From Sulfurisoma sp963709555 (lineage in GTDB: Bacteria; Pseudomonadota; Gammaproteobacteria; Burkholderiales; Rhodocyclaceae): a stretch of 64,000 nucleotides of DNA. A program made the translations under genes and the position numbers. Shown piece by piece: positions 10,111 to 19,786 of this stretch. The notes under the pieces are model-generated. The model was not told the DNA's origin. It worked only from the letters and a program-made list of their open reading frames with translations, and ran no database searches. Numbering within the stretch: the stretch's first letter is position 1; the number at the start of each line of letters is the position of its first letter. Location: positions 186,001 to 250,000 of the forward strand of contig CAVPWR010000002.1 of the NCBI GenBank assembly GCA_963709555.1, read 5' to 3'.

Positions 10111-10532
10111 CGCGCGCCCTTGCCCAGCGCCATCCACAGCAGGCAGGGCAGCCAGTGCAGCCGCAGCCAGCCGGCGGCGGCGCACAGGGCGTCGCCGATG
10201 AGGGGCGCCCAGGCTAGCAGCAGCGCCGGCGAGCCCCAGCGTTGCAGTTGCGCGATGTGTCTTGCCGTATCCCCAGCGCCGTCCCCCTGGATACCGCTAC
10301 GCATAACTTTTTCGGGAATCAGCCGCCCCATCCAGTAGGTGGTCATGCCGCCCAGCGTGTTGCCCAGCGTGGCCAGCAGCAGCGCTGGCATGGCCTTATC
10401 GGGATGCAGCGCCAGCACGCCGAGCAGCACGGCCTCCGACCCCCCGGGCAGCAACGTGGCGGAAAGAAAGCTCGCCACGAACAATCCGGCGAGGCCGACA
10501 TCGGGGTGGGAAAACCAGCTCAGCCAGTCCAT
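10080..10532 (-). CDS. yqaA: YqaA/DedA-like small membrane protein
   Basis: 150-residue inner-membrane protein of the YqaA branch of the DedA/SNARE-associated (VTT) superfamily. Recognisable blocks are FVASFLSATLLPGGSEAVL, the helix LGNTLGGMTTYWMGRLIPEK, and QLQRWGSPALLLAWAPLIGD followed by GWLRLHWLPCLLWMALGKGARY. The DedA family is associated with lipid translocation and envelope integrity; the exact role of YqaA is unknown. Between GRLIPEK and the next conserved helix there is an additional stretch (VMRSGIQGDGAGDT) whose DNA and peptide recur in an unrelated MFS gene near 56.3 kb. Its 3' end overlaps the MATE gene convergently. Confidence 0.85.
   Translation of the reverse strand: MDWLSWFSHPDVGLAGLFVASFLSATLLPGGSEAVLLGVLALHPDKAMPALLLATLGNTLGGMTTYWMGRLIPEKVMRSGIQGDGAGDTARHIAQLQRWGSPALLLAWAPLIGDALCAAAGWLRLHWLPCLLWMALGKGARYAVLAFAAA
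10276..10313 (-). repeat. 38-bp coding repeat, copy in yqaA
   Basis: Matches 56272-56309 at 34 of 38 positions and is read in the same frame, encoding EKVMRSGIQGDGAG. An upstream GTATCC (10267-10272) pairs with an internal GGATAC (10289-10294), so the segment can fold as a hairpin. Confidence 0.7.
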
Positions 10533-10581
10533 CCTCGCATGGTAACCTTCCGCGTCACTCGTTTACGCCCCGCTCCGCCCC

Positions 10582-12093
10582 ATGGACTACCTCGAAAAGA
10601 TCCTCAACGCCCGCGTCTATGACGTGGCGATCGAAACTCCGCTGGAGCTGGCGCCCAACCTCACGGCCCGCAGCGGCAACCGCATTTTCCTCAAGCGCGA
10701 GGACATGCAGCCGGTGTTCAGCTTCAAGCTGCGCGGCGCCTACAACAAGATCGTCCACCTGACCCCGGCGCAGAGGAAGCGCGGCGTCATCTGCGCCTCG
10801 GCCGGCAACCACGCCCAGGGCGTCGCCCTGTCAGCGCAGAAACTCGGTTGCCGCGCGGTGATCGTGATGCCGACGACGACGCCGCCGATCAAGATCGACG
10901 CGGTGAAGAAGCACGGCGGGGACAGGGTGGAAGTGGTGCTGGCCGGCGACTCCTACGACGAGGCCTACGTCCACGCCCTCGAGCTGGAGAAGAAGCAGAA
11001 GCTCGCCTTCGTCCATCCCTTCGACGATCCCGACGTCATCGCCGGCCAGGGCACCATCGGCATGGAGATCCTGCGCCAGCATCCCGATCCGATCGACGCC
11101 GTGTTTTGCTGCATCGGCGGCGGCGGCCTGATCGCCGGCGTGGCGGCCTACATCAAGCGGTTGCGGCCGCAGACGAAGATCATCGGCGTCGAGGCGGCGG
11201 ACGCCGACGCCATGGCTCGCTCGCTCGCCGCCGGCCGCCGCGTGCGCCTCGACTCGGTCGGCCTCTTCGCCGACGGCGCGGCGGTCAAGTACGTCGGCCA
11301 GGAAACCTTCCGCCTCTGCCAGGAGTACGTGGACGAAGTGGTGCTGGTCGATACCGACGCCATCTGCGCCGCGATCAAGGACGTGTTCGAGGACACGCGC
11401 TCGATACTCGAGCCGGCCGGCGCGCTGGCCGTGGCCGGCGCCAAGGCCTGGGCCAAGGCGACGGGCGCGAAGGACAAGACGTTGGTGGCGGTGGCCTCCG
11501 GCGCCAACATGAATTTCGACCGCCTGCGCTTCGTCGCCGAGCGCGCCGAAATCGGCGAGCAGCGCGAGGCGGTGCTGGCGGTGACCATACCCGAGAAGCC
11601 CGGCAGCTTCAGGAAGTTCTGCAATCTCATCGGCAAGCGCGCCATCACCGAGTTCAACTATCGCTACTCCGACCCGAAGGAAGCGCACGTCTTCGCCGGC
11701 GTGCAGGTGGCCGATCGCGCCGAGTCGCTGAAGCTGGTCGCGTCGCTGCAGAAGCACGGCCTGGCCACGCTCGACCTCACCGATGACGAGATGGCCAAGG
11801 TGCATGTGCGCCACATGGTCGGTGGCCACGCACCGGTCTTGCATGAACTGCTCTATCGCTTTGAGTTCCCCGAGCGCCCCGGTGCGCTGATGAACTTCCT
11901 CGAGAGCATGAGCAAGGGATGGAACATTTCCCTGTTCCATTACCGCAACCACGGCGCCGACTACGGTCGCGTGCTGGTTGGCATGCAGGTGCCGCCGGCC
12001 GAGATGAAGACGTTCCGCGCCTTCCTCAAGGCCCTCGGCTACCGCCACTGGGACGAGTCGAAGAATCCCGCCTACAAGCTCTTCCTCGGCTGA
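10582..12093 (+). CDS. ilvA: Threonine ammonia-lyase, biosynthetic
   Basis: PLP enzyme converting threonine to 2-oxobutanoate and ammonia, the first committed step of isoleucine synthesis. Length (503 residues) matches the biosynthetic form. The fold-type II catalytic domain has VFSFKLRGAYNK (Schiff-base Lys), ASAGNHAQGVA (phosphate/substrate loop) and the GGGGLIAG glycine loop. Two ACT-like regulatory repeats follow (EAVLAVTIPEKPGSFRKFC and LLYRFEFPERPGALMNFLE), the site of Ile inhibition and Val activation in the family. It is followed after 21 bp by a diguanylate cyclase gene, which may be co-transcribed by read-through. Confidence 0.96.
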   Translation: MDYLEKILNARVYDVAIETPLELAPNLTARSGNRIFLKREDMQPVFSFKLRGAYNKIVHLTPAQRKRGVICASAGNHAQGVALSAQKLGCRAVIVMPTTTPPIKIDAVKKHGGDRVEVVLAGDSYDEAYVHALELEKKQKLAFVHPFDDPDVIAGQGTIGMEILRQHPDPIDAVFCCIGGGGLIAGVAAYIKRLRPQTKIIGVEAADADAMARSLAAGRRVRLDSVGLFADGAAVKYVGQETFRLCQEYVDEVVLVDTDAICAAIKDVFEDTRSILEPAGALAVAGAKAWAKATGAKDKTLVAVASGANMNFDRLRFVAERAEIGEQREAVLAVTIPEKPGSFRKFCNLIGKRAITEFNYRYSDPKEAHVFAGVQVADRAESLKLVASLQKHGLATLDLTDDEMAKVHVRHMVGGHAPVLHELLYRFEFPERPGALMNFLESMSKGWNISLFHYRNHGADYGRVLVGMQVPPAEMKTFRAFLKALGYRHWDESKNPAYKLFLG

Positions 12094-12114
12094 ACGCATA
12101 GGTGCTAGACAGCC

Positions 12115-13950
12115 ATGATCCGCTCACTGCTCAACCTGCCGCGCCTGATCCCCGTCCTGGTCGTCGGCATGGCGACGCTGACGCTGGCCGGTTACTGGTG
12201 GCAGCAGGAGCAGTCCCACGAGCGGCTGCGCGAGGAGACGCTGCAGCGCACCGAGCGCCATGCGGTCAAGCTCGCCGAGGCGGTGGCGCTGCAGGCCGAC
12301 GAGATGGTGCGCGGCTTCGACATCGCCCTGCGCCACATGGCGGCCGACTATCTCGAATACCCGCCGTCCTTCGCGGGGTCGGTACAGGCCATCATCCAGA
12401 CCTATCCGACCGCGGCGAATATCGCGGTCGCCGTCACCGATGCCGAGGGCTATCTCGTCTATCGCAGTTCCGGGCTGCCGGGGCGCGTCTTCGTCGGCGA
12501 TCGCGACTACTTCACCTTTCATCGCGACAGCGCCAAGGATCTGCTCTACGTCACCAAGCCGATCCTGAGCCGGCTGTCGAACGTCTGGAACATCCACCTT
12601 ACGCGCAAGCTGGTGAAGAAGGGCCGCTTCGACGGCGTCATCATGGTCGTCGTGCCGGTGGAGTACATCTCGTCTTCGCTGAGCCGGCTGCTGTTGAACG
12701 AAGGCGACGTCATCTCGCTGTTCGCTCTGGACGGCGGCTACATGTCGCGCAGCAGCGACCTCGCCAATGCCATGGGCAAGTCGGTGCCGAAGGAGCGGCC
12801 CTTCCTCGGCCCCGATGCACCGGCGACCGGCGTCTTCCGCACCATCGCCGCCTTCGACAAGGTGCCGCGCATCTACGGCTGGCAGCGGCTGGAGACCGTG
12901 CCGCTGGTGGTGAACGTTGGCCTCGCCACCGCCGCGGCCATGGCGCCGATCGAGAATCAGCTGGGGCAGGCGCACGTCTTCGGCATGGTCGGTACGGTGG
13001 TCGTGATCGTCGGGCTCGGCGTCATCGTGTTGCTGATCTCGATCAACAGCGGGCACTACAAGGCCTTGCGTGAGCGCGAAGCCGAGTTGCGGGTGAACAA
13101 GACGGTGTTCGACTCGGCGACCGAGGGCATGTTCGTCACCGGTGCCGACAACCGCATCCTGACCGTAAACCCCGCGTTCACCGCCATCACCGGCTACACG
13201 GCCGCGGAGGCGATCGGGCAGATGCCGTCGCTGCTGTCCTCGGGCCGCCACGACGCGGCCTTTTATGCCGCGATGCGCGAATCACTCGCGCGCGACGGGC
13301 GCTGGGAGGGCGAGCTGGTCAACCGCCACAAGAGCGGGCAGCTGTACGACGAATGGCTGAAGATCGCTGCCGTCGGCGAGGGCGCAGAGCGGCGCTACGT
13401 CGCCCTGCTCAGCGACATCACGGTGAAGAAGCGGCGCGAGGAGGAGATGTGGCAGCGCGCCAACTTCGACGAGCTCACCGGCCTGCCCAATCGCGCCCTG
13501 CTTAACGACCGCATGGTGCAGGCGCTCGCCCGCGCCGATCGCAGCGGCAGCCAGCTGGCGGTGCTGTTCATCGACCTCGACCGCTTCAAGCCGGTGAATG
13601 ACCGCTACGGCCACCAGGCCGGAGACGACCTGCTGAAGCAGGTCGCGACGCGCATCGGCAACTGTCTGCGGGCGGAGGACACGGTGGCGCGGCTCGGCGG
13701 CGACGAGTTCCTGGCCCTGGTGCCGGCCATTCGTGATGCCGAGGCGGCAACGTCGATCGCCGACAAGGTGCTGGCCTCGCTGCTGGCGCCCTTCAAGATC
13801 GAGCAGAATTTCGTCGAGATAGGCGCCAGCATCGGAGTCGCGATCTATCCCACGCACGGCAGCAGCGTCGAGGAACTACTCGAAAAGGCCGACGCTGCGA
13901 TGTATCGCGCCAAGGAGGCGGGGCGCCATACCGTGCGGCTCTACGTTTAA
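12115..13950 (+). CDS. Membrane sensor diguanylate cyclase (dCache-PAS-GGDEF)
   Basis: 611-residue membrane enzyme predicted to make c-di-GMP from two GTP. A first transmembrane segment at about 12-25 and a second near 290-312 bracket a large periplasmic region. Its VAVTDAEGYLVYRSSG and GDRDYFTFHRDS features are typical of dCache_1 ligand-binding domains. A PAS domain (FDSATEGMFVTGADNRIL...) links to GGDEF. The signature RLGGDEF is intact (GGDEF at 528-532) and preceded by an RAED inhibitory site (519-522), so product feedback is expected. There is no EAL domain. Ligand unknown. Confidence 0.93.
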   Translation: MIRSLLNLPRLIPVLVVGMATLTLAGYWWQQEQSHERLREETLQRTERHAVKLAEAVALQADEMVRGFDIALRHMAADYLEYPPSFAGSVQAIIQTYPTAANIAVAVTDAEGYLVYRSSGLPGRVFVGDRDYFTFHRDSAKDLLYVTKPILSRLSNVWNIHLTRKLVKKGRFDGVIMVVVPVEYISSSLSRLLLNEGDVISLFALDGGYMSRSSDLANAMGKSVPKERPFLGPDAPATGVFRTIAAFDKVPRIYGWQRLETVPLVVNVGLATAAAMAPIENQLGQAHVFGMVGTVVVIVGLGVIVLLISINSGHYKALREREAELRVNKTVFDSATEGMFVTGADNRILTVNPAFTAITGYTAAEAIGQMPSLLSSGRHDAAFYAAMRESLARDGRWEGELVNRHKSGQLYDEWLKIAAVGEGAERRYVALLSDITVKKRREEEMWQRANFDELTGLPNRALLNDRMVQALARADRSGSQLAVLFIDLDRFKPVNDRYGHQAGDDLLKQVATRIGNCLRAEDTVARLGGDEFLALVPAIRDAEAATSIADKVLASLLAPFKIEQNFVEIGASIGVAIYPTHGSSVEELLEKADAAMYRAKEAGRHTVRLYV

Positions 13951-14001
13951 GATTGGCAGGATCGCGCGGCCGCGCGGTCGTGGAATTCCCGGAGACAGAC
14001 C

Positions 14002-14930
<929 letters not shown>

Positions 14931-14934
<4 letters not shown>

Positions 14935-16078
14935 GCAGCTTTCGATTTCGATCGCGTCGTCGATCGACGCGGTTCCGATTCGCTCAAGTGGAACAAGTAC
15001 GCCGGTCGCGACATCCTGCCGTTGTGGGTGGCCGACATGGATTTCGCCGCGCCGCCGGCGGTGCTCGACGCCCTGCGCCGGCGCATCGACCACGGCGTGT
15101 TCGGCTACGGCCAGCCGTGGCCGTCGCTGGTCGAGGCGGTGCAGGAACATTGCCGGCGCGAATACGGCTGGGCCATCGAAGCCGAGTGGATCGTCTGGCT
15201 GCCGGGCCTGGTCACGGGACTGCATGTCGCCAGCCGCGCGGTGGGGCAGGCGGGCGATGCCGTGTTCACCGCCACGCCGGTCTATCCGCCCTTCCTCTCG
15301 GCGCCCGAATACAGCGGCCGGCGCCTGGCCACAGCGCCGCTGGCACTGTCGGACGGGCGCTGGGGCTGGGACTTCGCTGCCGTGGCGGAGGCACTGAAGC
15401 GCGAGCGGCCGAAGCTGTGGCAGCTCTGCCACCCGCACAATCCCGTCGGCCGCGCCTGGCACGAGGAGGAGTTGCGGGAGATCCTGCGGCTGGCCGAAAA
15501 GCACGATGTCGTCGTTTGCTCCGACGAAATCCATTGCGACCTGATGCTGGAGCCGCGCCGGCACGCCCCCTTCGCCAGCCTCGGACCCGAGGCGGCGCGG
15601 CGCAGCATCACCCTGATGGCGCCGTCGAAGACCTTCAACATTCCCGGCCTCGGCTGCGCCTTCGCCGTGATCTCCGACGCGCGGCTGCGGCGTGATTTCC
15701 GCACCGCCATGCACGGCATCGTGCCGCATGTGAATACGCTCGGGCTGGTCGCCTGCGAGGCGGCTTATCGCGAAGGCGGCGATTGGCGTGCCGCCAGCGC
15801 CGACTATTTGCGGGAGAATCGCGATCGCGTCGCGGCGGCCGTCGCGGCGATGCCGGGTTTGTCCATGGCAGCGGTCGAAGCGACCTATCTGGCGTGGATC
15901 GACGCCCGCGGATTGCGGGCCGACAACCCGCAACGCTTCTTCGAACAGGCCGGCGTCGGCCTCTCCGACGGTGCCGACTTCGGTGAAGGGGGCGCAGGGC
16001 TTCGTCCGCCTCAACTTCGGTTGCACCCGCGCCACGCTCGACGCGGCGCTGGCGCGCATGGCGCGGGCGATCGGCTAG
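14931..16078 (+). CDS. patB: PatB/MalY-type cystathionine beta-lyase (two frame breaks)
   Basis: Fold-type I PLP C-S lyase that cleaves cystathionine or related thioethers to homocysteine or thiol, pyruvate and ammonia. LWVADMDFAAPPAV, CHPHNPVGRAW, CSDEIHCDL and the Lys-bearing APSKTFNIPGL are diagnostic of PatB/MalY. The N-terminus SSFDFDRVVDRRGSDSLKWN is reached from a TTG at 14931 that overlaps the cysK stop, if one T of the TTT at 14939-14941 is removed. Near the 3' end a G5 run (15988-15992) carries one G too many; removing it restores GFVRLNFGCTRATLDAAL and the stop at 16078. Without correction the frame runs on far past the gene. Context with cysK suggests sulfur amino acid turnover. 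Confidence 0.85.
15788..15808 (+). repeat. Dispersed 20-bp motif, copy 2 (variant)
   Basis: GTGCCGCCAGCGCCGACTAT within patB, read as R-A-A-S-A-D-Y. It differs from the consensus only in the T run. Confidence 0.45.
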
Positions 16079-17913
16079 AGCCGCTTGTCGTCCCTCACCA
16101 TCGCCTCGAATTTTTCCGGCGGTACCGGCGGCGAGAAGAAGTAGCCCTGGATCTCGTCGCAGCCGTGGGCTTCGAGGAACTGCAGCTGCGCCCGCGTCTC
16201 GACGCCTTCGGCGACGACACGGTGCTGCAGGCGCTTGGACATGCTGATGATGGCGCCGGCGATGGCGCCGGCATTGGCATCGTCCGGCAGGTCGATGACG
16301 AAGGAGCGGTCGATCTTGAGCGAGTCGATGGGGAAGCGTCGCAGGTAGGACAGGCTCGAGTAGCCGGTGCCGAAGTCGTCGAGCGAGAGCGACAGGCCCA
16401 TGGCGGCGAGCTCCGCCATCATCGCGATCACCTGCTCGGTGCTGTTCATCAGCATGCCCTCGGTGATCTCGAGGTCAAGGCATTCCGGCCCGATGCCGTG
16501 GCGCGCCAGCGCGTCGCCGATGCGGCCCGGCAGCTTGGGATTGAACTCGCGCGCCGAGAGGTTGATGGCGATCTTCAAAGCAGGGAGACCGGCGTCCTGC
16601 CAGCGCCGACTTTGCGCGCAGGCGGCTTCCAGCACCCACTCGCTGACTTGCAGGATCAGGCCGGTTTCCTCGGCGACCGGGATGAACTCGCCCGGCGGCA
16701 CCAGGCCGCGCTCGGGATGGTTCCAGCGCACCAGCGCCTCGGCCCCGACGATGCGGCCATCGGCAATGGCGACCTTGGGCTGGTAGTGCAGCAGCAGCTC
16801 GTCGCGCTCGAGGGCGCGACGCAGTCCGGACTCGATCCTGATGCGGTCGGCGGCGCGCGCGTTCATGTCCTCGGCATAGAAGGCGTAGCCTGCGCCGTCA
16901 TGGGTACCGTGGCCGCCATGCTTGGCGCGGTACATGGCAATGTCGGCGGCGGCCAGCAAGGCCTCGATGTCGGCGCCATCCCCCGGGTAGAGGCTGATGC
17001 CGATGGCGGCGCCGACCTGCAGCTCGTGGCTGTCGATGAAAAAAGGCTCGTCGATGGCGGCGAGGATCTTCTGCGCGACGATGCTGGCATGGTCGCTGCG
17101 CGCGATGTCGAGCAGGCCGACCACGAATTCGTCGCCGCCGATGCGCGCCACTACGTCCTCGGCGCGCAGCGTCGCGCGCAGCCGGTCGGCGATCTCGACC
17201 AGCAGCCGGTCGCCGATGGTGTGGCCGAGGGTATCGTTGATCGGCTTGAAGCGATTGAGGTCGATGAACAGCACCGCGCCGTTCATGCCATTGCGCTGGG
17301 CCACTTCCAGCGCCTGGTCGACCAGCCTGAACAGCAGCGTGCGGTTGGCCAGCCCGGTCAGCGGGTCATGGTAGGCCAGCGCGTTGATCTGTTCCTCGTT
17401 CCGCTTGCGCTCGGTGATGTCGTGGAGATAGCCGATCAGGCCGCTCGGATCGCCGTCGTCGTCGCGGACCGCAGACAGCAGCAGGCTGGCCCAGAACACC
17501 TCGCCCGACTTCTTGCGCCGGCGCACCTCCATCTCGCGCCCGCCATGCTCGAGGAAGGCATCCTCGAGTTCGCTGCCGTCGTCGTCGCCATCCTTGGCCT
17601 GGTCGTAGAGGAAGAGGATGTTGCGGCCGATGGCCTCGGCGGCGGTGTAGCCGAAGAGCTGCTCCGCGCCCTTGTTCCAGCCGGTGATGAAGCCGAGCAA
17701 ATCCATGGTGATCACCGACTCGCGGATGCGGTCGAGCATCATGGCCTGGCGCGCGATGCGCTGCGTCAGAGCCTGGCCGTGGTGCGCCAGGGCCCGCACG
17801 GAACTGGCGTCGAGACTTTCTGGCGCCTCGATCGCCGCCCGCTGCAGCGCCGCGGCTTCCGCCGCCGGCAGCTCGCCGTCGGGGTAGGGGTGGAGGGGAG
17901 GCGGGAAGGGCAT
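16075..17913 (-). CDS. Cytosolic PAS-GGDEF-EAL protein
   Basis: 612-residue soluble c-di-GMP enzyme with no transmembrane segment. An N-terminal PAS domain (ESVITMDLLGFITGWNKGAE...) with PAC tail leads into GGDEF. GGDEF is intact at 259-263 and preceded by RAED, so a regulated cyclase is possible. The EAL domain has EALVRW (about 392), EITEGML, DDFGTGYSSL and AEGVET, so an active phosphodiesterase is likely. The 3' end converges on patB with a 4-bp overlap. The proposed start is the ATG ending at 17911, followed immediately by a Pro-rich leader. Confidence 0.92.
   Translation of the reverse strand: MPFPPPLHPYPDGELPAAEAAALQRAAIEAPESLDASSVRALAHHGQALTQRIARQAMMLDRIRESVITMDLLGFITGWNKGAEQLFGYTAAEAIGRNILFLYDQAKDGDDDGSELEDAFLEHGGREMEVRRRKKSGEVFWASLLLSAVRDDDGDPSGLIGYLHDITERKRNEEQINALAYHDPLTGLANRTLLFRLVDQALEVAQRNGMNGAVLFIDLNRFKPINDTLGHTIGDRLLVEIADRLRATLRAEDVVARIGGDEFVVGLLDIARSDHASIVAQKILAAIDEPFFIDSHELQVGAAIGISLYPGDGADIEALLAAADIAMYRAKHGGHGTHDGAGYAFYAEDMNARAADRIRIESGLRRALERDELLLHYQPKVAIADGRIVGAEALVRWNHPERGLVPPGEFIPVAEETGLILQVSEWVLEAACAQSRRWQDAGLPALKIAINLSAREFNPKLPGRIGDALARHGIGPECLDLEITEGMLMNSTEQVIAMMAELAAMGLSLSLDDFGTGYSSLSYLRRFPIDSLKIDRSFVIDLPDDANAGAIAGAIISMSKRLQHRVVAEGVETRAQLQFLEAHGCDEIQGYFFSPPVPPEKFEAMVRDDKRL
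16594..16613 (+). repeat. Dispersed 20-bp motif, copy 3
   Basis: GTCCTGCCAGCGCCGACTTT inside the EAL domain of the minus-strand gene, read there as Q-S-R-R-W-Q-D. Local protein length is normal, so this copy is not an insertion. Confidence 0.6.
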
Positions 17914-17944
17914 GCCTACGTCGCCGCCGTGCGCAGGAGACGCA

Positions 17945-19130
17945 TCAAGCCGTCTCGCGACTCACCTGGATGGCCCAGCGGCAGGACTGGGCCAGCGTTT
18001 CGGCCCACAATTCCGGGTCGATGCCGGCGCCGGCCAGCGCCGGGGCCAGTGCGGCCGGCGAGCACTCGGCGGCCGTCACCACGCCGAGCAGCTGGCCGAG
18101 CCGTCCCTCGCGCGCCAGCAGCGCGGCTGTCAGGTCATCGGCAAGATTGAGCTGGCCCAGCACCTCGTCCAGCGGCATGCCGAGCAGGGTATCGAGCAGC
18201 GAGAACATGCCCGCCATGAACGCGCGGTCGAGCATTTCGCCGTGCTCGCCGGCATGGCGCAACAGTCCTTCCATCAGCGCGGCGCGCAGCGCGGCGCGCG
18301 GCAGCAGCGGACTCGGGCTGCCGGCCACCGGGCTGGCGTAGAGCAGCAGCTGCAGCCAGCGCTGCAGCTGGCGTCGCCCCAGCAGCTGCAGGGCCTGGCC
18401 GAAGGTGGTGATCTTCTGCGTCAGGGCGAAGCTCACCGAATTCACCAGCCGCAGCAACTGGTAGGAGAGATTGGGGTCCTGCTTGAGGATGGCCTCGATC
18501 TCGCGTGTCTCCGCGTCCCGGGTCACCAGCGCCAGGAGCTTGAGCAACAGGGCCGCCGAAGGACTGCCCGGAGTGTGACCCGCCTGAGTGGCGGGATGCA
18601 GCGGGTAATTGCCGACGAACCACTGGAAGTTGGCGTCGCGGCACTGCGCCAGGCCATCGCCGCTGTCGACGCCGAACGCCAGATGCAATCCGGCCAGGCG
18701 CGGCAGCCAGTTGCCGCTATCGGCCGGAGGCGAACCGTTGCCGCAGGTGAGTGCGAGCCCGGTGATCGCCGCGGTGCAAGCGTGTCCCGGCGGGAGGCTG
18801 GCCGTCGGCGATGAGGCGGAAGCCGTCGTGCTGCAGGCGCAGCAGCGTTCGATCAAGGTCCGGATCGACGCAACGCGCGGCAGGCAGGCGCAGGATGATG
18901 TCCTGCGCCGGGATGTATTCGCCCAGGTCCGCCGGCGCATCGTCGAGCGCCACCACGCACGGCAGGCCATCGAGGGAATCGTAGAGTCCGAATTCGCAGA
19001 ACATCCGCCCCAGCGACGCTGCGTCGAGGCCGCCGCCGCTGTCGAGGGACAGCGCGACCCATCCGTGGCGGGCATTGGCGACAGGCTGCAGCGTGATCAG
19101 CGGAAACGACATGTCGGCTTGATCCGTCAT
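17945..19130 (-). CDS. Degenerate-EAL/HDOD signalling protein (one frame break)
   Basis: YuxH-type regulator of about 394 residues. The N-terminal ~115 residues (MSFPLITLQPVANARHGWVA... DIILRLPA) resemble the shortened EAL-like half of EAL-HDOD proteins but contain no EAL catalytic residues. The C-terminal half is an HDOD domain (IEAILKQDPNLSYQLLRLVN, FGQALQLLGRRQLQRWLQLL, AFMAGMFSLLDTLLGMP). Such proteins act as non-catalytic scaffolds in c-di-GMP or motility signalling. A surplus G in the GGG near 18795 separates the halves. Start: the ATG at 19128-19130 (MTDQADMSF); an internal ATG at 19112 is an alternative. It lies 19 bp behind the 5-FCL gene on the same strand. Confidence 0.8.
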
Positions 19131-19149
19131 CATGCGGGATTGGTGGCCA

Positions 19150-19770
19150 TCATTGCGCCAAATCCTGCGCAATGCAACACCCTTGCTCGGTCACCACGAA
19201 GTCCAGCGGAACGTCGTGGGGTCCCGGCAGGGTGTCGGCGACGCGGGCGAGTTCGAAGCCGACACCGATCGAAGTCGGGCGGCGACCTGCCGCAGCCAGT
19301 GCTTCCAGCGTGCGGTCGAAGTAGCCGCCGCCGTAGCCGATGCGGTAATTGCGGGCATCGACGGCAACCAGCGGGATCAGCAGCACGTCGGGCGCGACCA
19401 ACCCGCCGCCGGCGGGTGTCGGAATGCCGTAACGGTCCGGTGCCAGGGGCGTCGCCGGCGTCCATGGGCGAAAGGCCAGCGGGGCCGCCTCGGCCATCAC
19501 CACCGGCAGGCAGGCCGACCAACCCCGAGCCAGCAGGCGCCCAACCAACGGGCGGGCGTCGAACTCCTGGCGCATGGGCCAGCAGAAGCCGAGCCGGCCC
19601 GGTGAGCGCGAGTCGAGCAGGGTTTCCAGCGCCGCTTCGATGCGCAGCGAGTGGTCAGCAAGCAGTGTGGGCGGCAGCGCCATGCGCGCGGCGATTTTCT
19701 CCCGACGCAGCGTGGCGCGAACAATCGCCGTTTGCGCGGCGTTTTCGGGGGAAGGCGCAGCCGTTTCCAT
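19150..19770 (-). CDS. fau: 5-formyltetrahydrofolate cyclo-ligase
   Basis: 206-residue 5-FCL, which uses ATP to convert 5-formyl-THF to 5,10-methenyl-THF, recycling a folate storage form. The signature KVVTEQG-like ending (LDFVVTEQG) and the substrate/nucleotide motif RIGYGGGYFDRTL are present, with LGFCWPMRQEFD upstream. Known family members are often co-located with zapA/6S RNA, which is not the case here. It is divergent from slt with only 16 bp between start codons, so the promoters must overlap the genes. Confidence 0.92.
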   Translation of the reverse strand: METAAPSPENAAQTAIVRATLRREKIAARMALPPTLLADHSLRIEAALETLLDSRSPGRLGFCWPMRQEFDARPLVGRLLARGWSACLPVVMAEAAPLAFRPWTPATPLAPDRYGIPTPAGGGLVAPDVLLIPLVAVDARNYRIGYGGGYFDRTLEALAAAGRRPTSIGVGFELARVADTLPGPHDVPLDFVVTEQGCCIAQDLAQ

Positions 19771-19786
19771 GTGCTAGATTGATAGG

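Noticed and set aside
16079..18150. Long plus-strand continuation of the patB frame
   Set aside because: It arises from the frame break near 15990 and runs antisense through the PAS-GGDEF-EAL gene. The protein beyond the break resembles nothing.
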